Assembly: GCA_020061125.1 (NCBI GenBank)
Contig: JAGUYV010000005.1
Span: 1 to 6,506, forward strand
Length of the DNA stretch: 6,506 nucleotides
Direction: 5' to 3'
Origin: a bacterium
GTDB taxonomy: Bacteria > UBP15 > UBA6099 > DSWB01
A program made the position numbers and the translations under genes. The notes under the pieces are model-generated. The model saw only the letters and a list, made by a program, of their open reading frames with translations. It ran no database searches and had not been told where the DNA came from. Shown in pieces: positions 1 to 5,976 of this stretch (the first letter of the stretch is position 1; each line of letters begins with the position of its first letter).

Positions 1-3000
1 GCCGCGCCTGGCTGCGCGGCGATTCCGAAATTGGCGCGCGCCATGCCGCCGGGCTTGAGAATCACGAACTGCGCCACCGGGGTTGTGGCGCGCGCGCCAG
101 CGGGCATGGTGTTCATGTCCAGCTTGATCGTGCGGCGGCCCGTGGACGGCAGGCCTGGCCGTGCGCCCGGAACCGAATACAAACCGCGTTCGTCCGTGAT
201 CACATAAGTTCCATCATCAAGAATCAGCCCGGCTCCGGACACGCCGGGTTCGTGCTTGTCGTGGCGGCCGTTGCCGTTTTGATCCACGAACACGCGGCCG
301 ATGAGTGTGGCCTGATCGAAGAGGGGATCCTCGACCACCTGCACCGCGGCCTGTGCGGTGTTGGACAGAGCCACGAGGTTGATCATGGCTATGGCTGTGT
401 TGAGCAGGGTCATGCCCGGCCTGGCGGAAGTGTCCACCACAGCCTGGAAATGGACCGTGGCGCTGTCCCCGCCCGCGCCCGCGGCCTGAAGCGCGCCGAT
501 TGTGAAATCCACCACGCCCGCGCCCTGTTCGGCTGCGGTCACGGCCGTTCCCGTGGACAGCACCGCCGACCCGGGCACAAAGGCCATGCCTGGCGGCAGG
601 GTGTCCCGGATCACCACGGGATTGTTGGGATCGGTCTGCGAAGAGCCGGTGTTGCGCACCGTCAGCGTGTAGGTCACAATATCGCCCGCCGCGGCCGTGT
701 CCCGGTTGGCAACCTTGGTCACGGTGAGCGGGGTTTGCTGGCCGTGGCGGTACAGGGGCACGCGCATGCCGATGGGCTGGTTCTGCAGGTCCACGCGGAA
801 CACCTGCCCTGTGTACGGCTCCTGAATGCCGGCCCAGGACGCGGCGGATCGGGCCACGGGCAGATATGTGTTGGCCAGGGCCGGGTTGGTGTCGAATGTC
901 ACCGTAATGTAATAAAAGCCGGGAGTGATGTCGCTGCCGCCGCTGCTGCCGATGAACTCGAAGCCGCCCGCGATGCCGGATGCGCCGCTCAACTGCGGGT
1001 TGGTCTGCGTCACGGAGGGCATCTGCGTGAACACCGCGAACGGCCCGGCCACGAGCGCGCCGCTATCATGGAAGAACGACACATCCGCGCCCGCCACGCG
1101 CGCGCCCGTGAGCGCGTCGTAAACATAACCGGCGGGGTCCAGCACCAGCACATAGGTGCGCACGCCGCGGTTGTCCACGGGCGCGGCTTCGAGATCGGCG
1201 AGTGTAAAATCCTGTGACTGCGAATACGGATGCCCGTTCACCGGGTCGTTGATCAGAACGCGGTACGAGCTGCCGCGGTCCATGCGGCCGATGAATTCCG
1301 CGGGGATAAGCCCGCCGTCGCTGGTGGTGTAATTGTACACATTGCCCGTGAGCTGCCCGGCGGCGTCGAACTCCACGATGGCGATGCTTGTGAGCGCGAG
1401 CGCGGCCTGCTGCATCGAGCCGTCCGTGTCCGAGGTAGTCAGGTTCACATTGATCTTGAGGCCGTCGTTTGTGATGAGCGTTGTGTCCGTGACCGATGAG
1501 TTCAGCGTGCCGTCCGCCCGGATGGGATCCGTGTACGAAGTGACAAGTGAGTCGCCGAACTGCACGGCCATGGATCCATCGTTGGACACGCCCGCGGCCC
1601 CGCTCTCCACGGTGTTCAACTGCCCGCGGAAGATCCCTGTGTCCGGCCCGGTTTCCACCAGCGTGCGAAGCTCGAATTCGCCCGTGCGCGGATTGGTCAC
1701 CAGAACCTGTATGGTGTCAACGCGCGTGGAATCCCGGTAGGATTCCGGATCCGAAACTTCAAGGAACACGGGGTTGCCGAACACCACGCGCTCGCTGGCG
1801 CCCACGGCGGCGTCCGCGCCCAGGCTTGTGATCACGAAGGTGTTGCTGCTTGTGGCGGTGTGCCCGAGGCCGTCGTCCGCGGTCACGGTCACGACATTTG
1901 TTCCGCGTGGGAAGGTAATGCCGGGAAATGTGTAATCCCCGTTGCCGTCCGCGATCGTGGATAGCGTGGCGCCGGTTATCGGATGCGTCATGGTCACGGT
2001 CGCGCCCGGCGTGGTCTCCCCGGTCACATCGTGCACCGTGTTCTGGTGGACGCTGTTGTGCTCGGGGTTGGTGATGTTCAGCGTGATGTTGGGATCGTAA
2101 AACAGGTTGTGCGTGTGGGACACGGACACGCCGTTGGGATCCGTGGACACCATGGTGAAAGAGTTTGCGCCCGCGGCCAGATTCACGGCGGCGAAGCAGA
2201 ACTGCCCGTTCGCGTCCGCGGTCTGCGTGTACACGGCCGCAGTCACGGGGTCGGTCATGGACACGGTTGCGCCGGGCGCCGTGGCGCCGCACACCTGCAG
2301 CGGGCTGGTGTTCACAACACTGTTGTTGGGCGGCAGGGACAGCAGAATGGTGTTGGTTGTGACCACGGTAATCGAGGATGCGGCCGCGGCGGTGTTGCCC
2401 TGCGGGTCCGTCGAGGTTGTGCTGATGGCGTGCGTGCCGTCCGGGAAGAACACATCTTCGAAAACATAGGCGCCGGCCGCGTCCGCGACGGCGGTGTACA
2501 CCGCGCCCGTGACCGGATGCGAGAATGTGACGGTGCTCAATGGGTCCGTCGTGCCCTGGATATCAATATAGGAAACAGTGAATGTGCCGCTGGTAGTGAT
2601 GACATTTGTGTTGGCCGTGTCAATGGTGAAGGACACCGTGGCCGAAGCCGTGTTCCCGGCGTCGTCGGTGGCGTTCACAGTCACAGTGTTCAACCCGGAC
2701 GGGAACGGGAACGAGCCGAACGAGTATGCGCCCGCGGCGTTGGCCGTTGTGGTGAGCAGCGCGCCGGTGTTCGGGTGAATCATTGTGAGCACAGCCAGGG
2801 GATCGGTGTTCCCTGACACAGTGTGGTCCGCCGTGGAATACACCGCGCCGTGGGTGATGCTTGTAATATTGAGCGCGATGTCCGGATCCACGAAAATATT
2901 CGCCGAAACCGTTGCCGTGTTGCCCGCGGGATCCGTGGATGTCACGGTGATGGTGTTCGCGCCGGTGTTGAACCCGACGCCGGGGAAAGTGTAATTGCCC

Positions 3001-4907
3001 GCGGCGTCCGCGGTCACTGTGAGCGTGTTCCCGGTGGCGGGTTCCACCAGGGTGACTGTGGAATTGGGATCGGTTACTCCCGAGATGTCCGCTGCCGTTG
3101 TGTTGATTGTGCTTCCGCTTCCCGGATTGGTGGCGGTCACGGAATTGGAATTATCAATACGCACCGTGGCCACGGCAGACGCGATGTTGCCGCTCGGGTC
3201 CGTGGAGGTCACTGTGTAAGTGGTGGAACCCGGGGGGAACGCGACGGCCGGGAAGGTGTAGATGCCGCCGGCCGTGGCCGTGGCCGTGAGAGGCAGGCCG
3301 GAAACCGGGTGCGTCATGGTTACCGTGCTGTAGGGATCCGTGGTCCCGGTGACATCGTGCGTGGCGGTGGTGTAGTCGCCGATGGGAGATGTGATGGTGA
3401 TGCTGTTCGCGTCGTCGAGAACCGTGGTGTCGGCCGTAAGCGTGCGGGGCAGGCCCGTGTTGTCGGCGGTTTCATTATAGGTTGCGCGGAGGACATCGTC
3501 CTTGAGCACGGTCATGGCGCCGCTGTTGTTGGCGCCCGCGGCCGCGCCCGGAACCGTGGCGAGTGTTGCCGTGAACACGCCGGTGTTCGCGCCGGTCTCG
3601 GTGAGGGTCACGGTTTCGAGTTCGTTGGTGCGCTGGTTGCGCACGGTGACGGTCATGGTTTCGACGGCGGCCGCGTTCACATTCAAATCCGCATCGGTCA
3701 CCGTGATGGTTACGGCCGCGCCCGGAGCAATGGACGCCGTTGTCGTTATGGCGCCTGGGTTGGCGGGGTCCACGGTCGTGGGCGTCACAAGCACCACGGA
3801 CACGGCGTCTGTCTGATTGGACACGGAACTGAAGAAATTGAAGGGATAGAGGGTGCCGGTTCCATCGCCGGGATCCTCCGGCACCTGGCCTCCGGCAATG
3901 GTCGCGCCCGTGTTCAGAACGATGGAATTTCCCAGGTCGGCCAGAACCGGAGTTACGGGCACGCGCACCACCATGAAATCCGTGCTGCCCGCGGCGGGCG
4001 GCGTGTTCAGCGCGCCGTCCTGAAGTATGCCCACATCCCATGAAAGATTTCCGGCCGCGTCCATGGAGGCCGCGCCCAGGGACGGGTTCGTGACAATCGC
4101 GCTTCCGGCCGCGAATTTGTCCGTGACCGAGACATCGTACACCGGCCCGCCCGTGGAAGTGAGCGTGGGATTGCTGATGTCAATACGCACGAGATAGTAA
4201 GAGGTGTGTCCGACACGCGGGGGATTGAATCCGGAATCATGGGTGAGCGATTTGCTTATGGACAACTGGCCTTCATTGAACACGATGGCCAGGTCGCTGT
4301 AATCTATGCTGCTTTTCCAGGCGGTGCCGCCGGGGTCTTCGTCCACCTGGAGCCAGAAATATTCTGTCTGGCCCGGGCCTAGGCCGGTGGGAGTGAGGGA
4401 GATGCGCTTGGCGCCCCAGATGTTGTTGTTGCCCTGCACGCGCCCGAGGTTCACGGCCGCGGGATTTGCCGCCATGGTGAACCCCGCGCCAGTTGCGCCC
4501 GCGTATGGCACGGTGTCCCAGAACATGATGTCGTGTTCGCTGCTGCTCGGGTAATCCACATCCCAGATTACGGCGAACAGTTCCGCGGCCAGCACGGTGG
4601 TGAACACCTCGTCCGAATCAATGGCGATGGTCCCGTCGCTGGGAGTGGCCAGATCCCAGTGGTGCCACCACTCGATGGGATTCACCGCGTCGGCCCTGTC
4701 TATGTACTTGTTGAAATCGGAAACCAGCCCGTCGTTCGCGCTGTTGTTGCTTGCGCCATCGGACAGATTGTTGATGTTGATTTGAACGGATCCGCGGCGG
4801 TCAATGTAAATCTCCGCGGCGCGCGCACTCACGCATGCCGCCAGAACCATGAGAACGCAAAGAGCGAACGCCACGGCCCGGCCCCGGCGGTCTGCGCGCA
4901 TGCGCAT
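1..4907 (-). CDS. Giant exported modular surface protein with DUF11 and Ig-like repeats (3' end cut by window)
   Basis: The frame is open for 1635 codons from ATG 4907 and leaves the window at position 1 without a stop. The start is chosen because it is followed at once by an Arg-rich n-region, a hydrophobic core (about residues 11-24) and a possible signal peptidase I site after ARA (28-30). LAAC at 22-25 also fits a lipobox. A weak AGG lies 12 bases upstream, and ATG 4901 is an in-frame alternative. Visible order: unique N-terminal domain rich in Asn, Asp and Trp (about 32-212); DUF11-like domain (about 213-340); linker module (368-479); six Ig-like repeats (503-1028); second linker copy (1038-1128); a carboxypeptidase-regulatory-like segment (about 1245-1350); DUF11 (about 1392-1522); SdrD-B-like segment (about 1534-1631) with an EF-hand-type loop (D1542, N1544, N1546, D1550, E1553). 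Such domains usually build cell-surface or secreted stalks, so an adhesin or envelope role is inferred. The gene diverges from the pilus locus. No enzymatic motif was seen, and the C-terminal anchor lies outside the window. Confidence 0.93.
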   Translation of the reverse strand, partial: MRMRADRRGRAVAFALCVLMVLAACVSARAAEIYIDRRGSVQININNLSDGASNNSANDGLVSDFNKYIDRADAVNPIEWWHHWDLATPSDGTIAIDSDEVFTTVLAAELFAVIWDVDYPSSSEHDIMFWDTVPYAGATGAGFTMAANPAAVNLGRVQGNNNIWGAKRISLTPTGLGPGQTEYFWLQVDEDPGGTAWKSSIDYSDLAIVFNEGQLSISKSLTHDSGFNPPRVGHTSYYLVRIDISNPTLTSTGGPVYDVSVTDKFAAGSAIVTNPSLGAASMDAAGNLSWDVGILQDGALNTPPAAGSTDFMVVRVPVTPVLADLGNSIVLNTGATIAGGQVPEDPGDGTGTLYPFNFFSSVSNQTDAVSVVLVTPTTVDPANPGAITTTASIAPGAAVTITVTDADLNVNAAAVETMTVTVRNQRTNELETVTLTETGANTGVFTATLATVPGAAAGANNSGAMTVLKDDVLRATYNETADNTGLPRTLTADTTVLDDANSITITSPIGDYTTATHDVTGTTDPYSTVTMTHPVSGLPLTATATAGGIYTFPAVAFPPGSTTYTVTSTDPSGNIASAVATVRIDNSNSVTATNPGSGSTINTTAADISGVTDPNSTVTLVEPATGNTLTVTADAAGNYTFPGVGFNTGANTITVTSTDPAGNTATVSANIFVDPDIALNITSITHGAVYSTADHTVSGNTDPLAVLTMIHPNTGALLTTTANAAGAYSFGSFPFPSGLNTVTVNATDDAGNTASATVSFTIDTANTNVITTSGTFTVSYIDIQGTTDPLSTVTFSHPVTGAVYTAVADAAGAYVFEDVFFPDGTHAISTTSTDPQGNTAAAASSITVVTTNTILLSLPPNNSVVNTSPLQVCGATAPGATVSMTDPVTAAVYTQTADANGQFCFAAVNLAAGANSFTMVSTDPNGVSVSHTHNLFYDPNITLNITNPEHNSVHQNTVHDVTGETTPGATVTMTHPITGATLSTIADGNGDYTFPGITFPRGTNVVTVTADDGLGHTATSSNTFVITSLGADAAVGASERVVFGNPVFLEVSDPESYRDSTRVDTIQVLVTNPRTGEFELRTLVETGPDTGIFRGQLNTVESGAAGVSNDGSMAVQFGDSLVTSYTDPIRADGTLNSSVTDTTLITNDGLKINVNLTTSDTDGSMQQAALALTSIAIVEFDAAGQLTGNVYNYTTSDGGLIPAEFIGRMDRGSSYRVLINDPVNGHPYSQSQDFTLADLEAAPVDNRGVRTYVLVLDPAGYVYDALTGARVAGADVSFFHDSGALVAGPFAVFTQMPSVTQTNPQLSGASGIAGGFEFIGSSGGSDITPGFYYITVTFDTNPALANTYLPVARSAASWAGIQEPYTGQVFRVDLQNQPIGMRVPLYRHGQQTPLTVTKVANRDTAAAGDIVTYTLTVRNTGSSQTDPNNPVVIRDTLPPGMAFVPGSAVLSTGTAVTAAEQGAGVVDFTIGALQAAGAGGDSATVHFQAVVDTSARPGMTLLNTAIAMINLVALSNTAQAAVQVVEDPLFDQATLIGRVFVDQNGNGRHDKHEPGVSGAGLILDDGTYVITDERGLYSVPGARPGLPSTGRRTIKLDMNTMPAGARATTPVAQFVILKPGGMARANFGIAAQPGA
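1524..1796 (-). repeat. Linker module copy B, C-terminal side of the Ig array
   Basis: Residues 1038-1128. It matches copy A over about 60 residues: V-x-V-x-N-x-R-T-G-E, then L-V-E-T-G-P-D-T-G-I-F, then N-D-G-S-M and G-D-S-L-V-T-S-Y-T-D. By eye about one third of the aligned positions are identical. It lies directly after the sixth Ig repeat, so copies A and B bracket the array. Confidence 0.7.
1824..3401 (-). repeat. Six tandem Ig-like repeats inside the surface protein
   Basis: Residues 503-1028 are six diverged copies of 85-91 residues. They lie at 3401-3147, 3146-2880, 2879-2607, 2606-2352, 2351-2088 and 2087-1824. Each shows a G-x-T-D/T/A-P turn early, a V-T-M-x-H/D-P strand, then A-D-A-x-G-x-Y-x-F, and most end in T-V-T-x-T-D-P-x-G-N-T-A. 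This pattern is typical of bacterial Ig-like domains of the Big or glucodextranase-B-like type, which act as stacked beta-sandwich spacers. The copies differ enough that homogenisation by recent unequal crossing-over looks unlikely. Copy 5 is odd in carrying two cysteines (873 and 904) where the other copies have Thr, Ser, Val or Gln. The family name is inferred from sequence pattern only. Confidence 0.88.
3471..3806 (-). repeat. Linker module copy A, N-terminal side of the Ig array
   Basis: Residues 368-479. The core reads as a beta-rich segment with V-T-V-R-N then R-T-N-E-L-E, then L-T-E-T-G-x-N-T-G-V-F, and ends near D-D-x-L-R-A-T-Y. The same pattern returns at 1524-1796 on the other side of the Ig array. 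Segments of this type (E-T-G-x-N-T-G-x-F followed by G-D-x-L-x-x-x-Y) are common in large DUF11-containing surface proteins. Function is not known; a structural spacer is inferred. Confidence 0.7.
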
Positions 4908-5167
4908 GCATAAACAATGCCTGTTTCCGGCTATTGAGTTCACGGTTCCACCACAAGCGTCCGGCCGTGAAAAAGCCTTTCGCTTGTCTCTATATTTGTA
5001 TAATCCCGTGATTTTTTCAAATTTTGAGATTTTTTACGAACAAACAATCTAATAGAAGATCATTAAAGAATTGCCGTTCGGGCATATACCGGAAGCCGGA
5101 AGACATGATTTTGCGCCAAAATGTGACTTTCGTCATGTTTAAGGGCGCGTGATGAGGGAATAACACT
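4908..5167. promoter_or_regulatory. Divergent intergenic region with AT-rich core and several dyads
   Basis: This stretch separates the leftward surface-protein gene from the rightward pilus locus and must hold both promoters unless transcripts enter from outside. Visible structure: an AT-rich core at about 4970-5080; the octamer GATTTTTT at 5010-5017 and again at 5028-5035, with the dyad TCAAA-t-TTTGA (5017-5027) between; the heptamer CCGGAAG twice in tandem (5089-5102); and a perfect 6+3+6 dyad ATTTTG-cgc-CAAAAT (5108-5122). A minus-strand TTGAAA near 5020 is a possible -35 element, but no well-spaced -10 partner stands out. On the plus strand TTGCGC (5111-5116) lies 17 bases from CATGTT (5134-5139), a poor -10. 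No TGGCAC-N5-TTGC sigma-54 site was found. Promoter positions are therefore unresolved. Confidence 0.5.
5108..5122. promoter_or_regulatory. Candidate operator dyad upstream of riboswitch 1
   Basis: Perfect inverted repeat ATTTTG-cgc-CAAAAT, about 45 bases before the riboswitch aptamer. It overlaps the only plausible -35-like hexamer (TTGCGC, 5111-5116), so a bound dimeric regulator could control initiation. No regulator family is recognised from the motif. It could also be a chance palindrome in AT-rich DNA. Confidence 0.3.
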
Positions 5168-5288
5168 GGTGAACCCGATAAAGGCAAACCCGCCGAAAGG
5201 CGGGGACGCAAAGCCGCGGGGCTAAGGAACACTCGAAGCACAGGCAGCACAGAGTGGACTACGCCGGCCGGGCCGCCGAAGGTGAACC
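5168..5288 (+). promoter_or_regulatory. Cyclic di-GMP-I (GEMM-I) riboswitch aptamer 1
   Basis: Contains the class I c-di-GMP aptamer core in order: GGCAAACC (5183-5190), a P2 stem CCCGCC/GGCGGG closed by a GAAA tetraloop (5195-5198), GGACGCAAAG (5204-5213), the GGGCTAAGG receptor side (5219-5227), and GGGCCGCCGAAGG near the 3' end. The P3 tip is a 5-bp stem CACTC (5230-5234)/GAGTG (5252-5256). P1 can form between two copies of GGTGAACC (5168-5175 and 5281-5288) as 3 bp, a tandem G-A mismatch, and 3 bp. The family binds cyclic di-GMP and controls the gene downstream. The pilin start is 73 bases after the aptamer. The base matching G20 of the Vc2 aptamer is G and the C92 equivalent is C, as in c-di-GMP binders. 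Confidence 0.93.
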
Positions 5289-5308
5289 CCCTCGCAGGTT
5301 CCCTCACC
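5281..5308 (+). promoter_or_regulatory. Candidate expression-platform hairpin of riboswitch 1
   Basis: GGTG (5281-5284) can pair with CACC (5305-5308), and AACC (5285-5288) with GGTT (5297-5300). This gives 8 bp with a 4-base bulge and the loop CCCTCGCA. The 5' arm is the same sequence that forms the 3' strand of P1, so ligand-stabilised P1 and this hairpin exclude each other. No U-tract follows, so a classic intrinsic terminator is unlikely. Control of translation, Rho access or RNA stability are alternatives. The design recurs after riboswitch 2. Confidence 0.5.
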
Positions 5309-5360
5309 AACGGAAGTCACGGGTCGCAGCACATTTCAGCATCCGCAGGAGGTGGACCCC

Positions 5361-5546
5361 ATGTTCACACTGCTCCAGAGCCTTGGCGCGGATGAGGCTG
5401 GACAGGGAATGACCGAGTACGCTCTGATCATCGCCCTGGTAGCCGTGACGCTCATCTCTTTCCTCATCGCGTTCAGGGACAAGGTCGGATCCGCGTTCAC
5501 CACCGCGGCAGGCACCATTGACCAGGCTCAAGGCAGCACGCCATAG
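5361..5546 (+). CDS. flp: Flp/Fap-type pilin prepilin 1
   Basis: A 61-residue Flp pilin precursor, the major subunit type of Tad pili (adherence, biofilm). It has a short leader ending in Gly14, then Q-G-M-T-E-Y, with the conserved Glu-Tyr pair at +5/+6 after the expected cleavage Gly14/Gln15. A hydrophobic helix follows (about 21-38, A-L-I-I-A-L type), then a short polar tail ending in T-P. Family members are usually 50-80 residues long. ATG 5361 is preferred over the in-frame GTG 5352 because GTG sits inside the strong Shine-Dalgarno GGAGGTGG (5348-5355), which is 8 bases upstream of the ATG. The gene follows c-di-GMP riboswitch 1 and should be regulated by it. After cleavage by a prepilin peptidase, probably the product at 6320 onward, the subunit would assemble in the inner membrane. 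Confidence 0.93.
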   Translation: MFTLLQSLGADEAGQGMTEYALIIALVAVTLISFLIAFRDKVGSAFTTAAGTIDQAQGSTP

Positions 5547-5557
5547 GGCCGCAGCGG

Positions 5558-5587
5558 GTCTCGCCCGCCGGCCATGGCGGGCGAGGC
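5558..5587 (+). terminator. GC-rich stem-loop after pilin gene 1 (no U-tract)
   Basis: Arms 5558-5569 and 5576-5587 pair over 12 bp (11 Watson-Crick pairs and one G-U) around the loop GGCCAT. It begins 11 bases after the pilin stop. No T-run follows, and the Shine-Dalgarno of the next gene lies 15 bases further on. It is more likely a partial attenuator or an RNA-end stabiliser that lets pilin mRNA outnumber downstream mRNA than a full terminator. The second pilin gene has an equivalent. Confidence 0.6.
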
Positions 5588-5615
5588 ACCGCCGCCCCGC
5601 CGGGAGGTGAGAGCC

Positions 5616-5777
5616 ATGGACGAACGCCACGCCCTGTTCCTGGCGGTCCTCATCGCGGATGTTCTGGTCATCCGCAGATACGGACCCCGGGGCAAGCCCA
5701 GACGGTTCGCCAGATTCCTCGGAACCGTTGGCCGCGCCCTCGCCAGATGGTCGGACCGCCTCATCGCAGCGCCCTGA
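5616..5777 (+). CDS. Small basic single-span membrane protein, unknown
   Basis: A 53-residue product with no recognised family. Residues about 6-19 (A-L-F-L-A-V-L-I-A-D-V-L-V-I) could form one membrane segment, with an Asp inside. The rest is strongly basic (R-R-Y-G-P-R-G-K-P-R-R-F-A-R-F) and would stay in the cytoplasm, ending in a possibly amphipathic helix. The start is supported by GGAGG (5603-5607) 8 bases before ATG 5616, the same spacing as both pilin genes. Longer in-frame readings starting near 5574 lie within the stem-loop and are not preferred. Position between pilin and second riboswitch suggests a pilus-related or regulatory role, but that is inference. It occupies the slot that the prepilin peptidase gene holds after pilin 2, yet it lacks the I-P-N motif. 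Confidence 0.62.
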   Translation: MDERHALFLAVLIADVLVIRRYGPRGKPRRFARFLGTVGRALARWSDRLIAAP

Positions 5778-5805
5778 ACGGCGCAACGCGAACAAAGGTT
5801 TCAAA

Positions 5806-5845
5806 GGGATTGCCGGGCGCAATCTCTCCCCCGCAAAACGGGGGA
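5806..5845 (+). terminator. Two abutting hairpins upstream of riboswitch 2
   Basis: Hairpin one pairs GGGATTGC (5806-5813) with GCAATCTC (5819-5826), 8 bp with one G-U and loop CGGGC. Hairpin two pairs TCCCCCG (5827-5833) with CGGGGGA (5839-5845), 7 bp and loop CAAAA. No spacer separates them. An AT-rich run (about 5845-5856) follows but no U-tract, so intrinsic termination of cassette 1 is possible but not shown. A palindromic REP-like element is an alternative, which copies elsewhere in the genome would reveal. Confidence 0.5.
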
Positions 5846-5856
5846 ATGAAATAAAT

Positions 5857-5976
5857 GTCAACCCGAAACGGCAAACCCGCTGAAAGGCGGGGACGCAAAG
5901 TTACGGGGCTAAGGTTCAACTCGGAACGCACAGTTCTCACGGGCTGAACTAAGCCGGCCGGGCCGCCGAAGGTGAC
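5857..5976 (+). promoter_or_regulatory. Cyclic di-GMP-I (GEMM-I) riboswitch aptamer 2
   Basis: Second class I c-di-GMP aptamer with the same core: GGCAAACC (5870-5877), P2 stem CCCGCT/GGCGGG with GAAA loop (5882-5885), GGACGCAAAG (5891-5900), GGGCTAAGG (5906-5914) and a 3' GGGCCGCCGAAGG identical to aptamer 1. The P3 tip GTTCA (5914-5918)/TGAAC (5945-5949) replaces CACTC/GAGTG of aptamer 1 with full compensation, strong evidence for a real fold. The lower P3 can form CGGGGCT with AGCC-GG-CCG. P1 differs from aptamer 1: GTCA-A-CC (5857-5863) with GGTGAC (5971-5976). It lies 75 bases before pilin 2. The G20 and C92 equivalents are both conserved. Confidence 0.93.

Noticed and set aside
1824-3401. 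CRISPR-like or tandem DNA repeat array
   Set aside because: The repeat unit is about 265 bases, diverged at DNA level, and is an in-frame protein domain repeat. No short repeats with unique spacers are present.
252-4043. Long plus-strand open frames (up to about 400 codons, e.g. 252-1217, 1983-2816 and 2823-4043)
   Set aside because: They are rich in His, Arg and Gly, low in complexity, lack Shine-Dalgarno sites and lie opposite the continuous minus-strand frame with clear domain repeats. GC-rich codon bias explains them.
4883-4911. Alternative ATG at 4911 for the surface protein
   Set aside because: It is in a different frame and yields an Arg/Pro/His-rich peptide without a signal sequence. 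The frame of ATG 4907 has the signal peptide and the domains.
5060-5160. Sigma-54 promoter upstream of riboswitch 1
   Set aside because: Looked for GG-N10-GC within a TGGCAC-N5-TTGC context, as seen at many pilin genes. No acceptable match was found.
5352-5360. GTG starts at 5352 and 6043 giving 64-residue pilins
   Set aside because: Both GTG codons are part of the Shine-Dalgarno sequences GGAGGTGG. The ATG codons 9 bases downstream have ideal spacing.
5814-5845. Intrinsic terminator before riboswitch 2
   Set aside because: The hairpins are good, but the bases after them are ATGAAATAAATG rather than a U-tract. Kept only as tandem hairpins of uncertain function.
5304-5861. Minus-strand open frame of 185 codons opposite pilin 1 and the small gene
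   Set aside because: It covers the antisense of two supported genes, shows no family motif, and has Arg/Ser-rich shadow composition.
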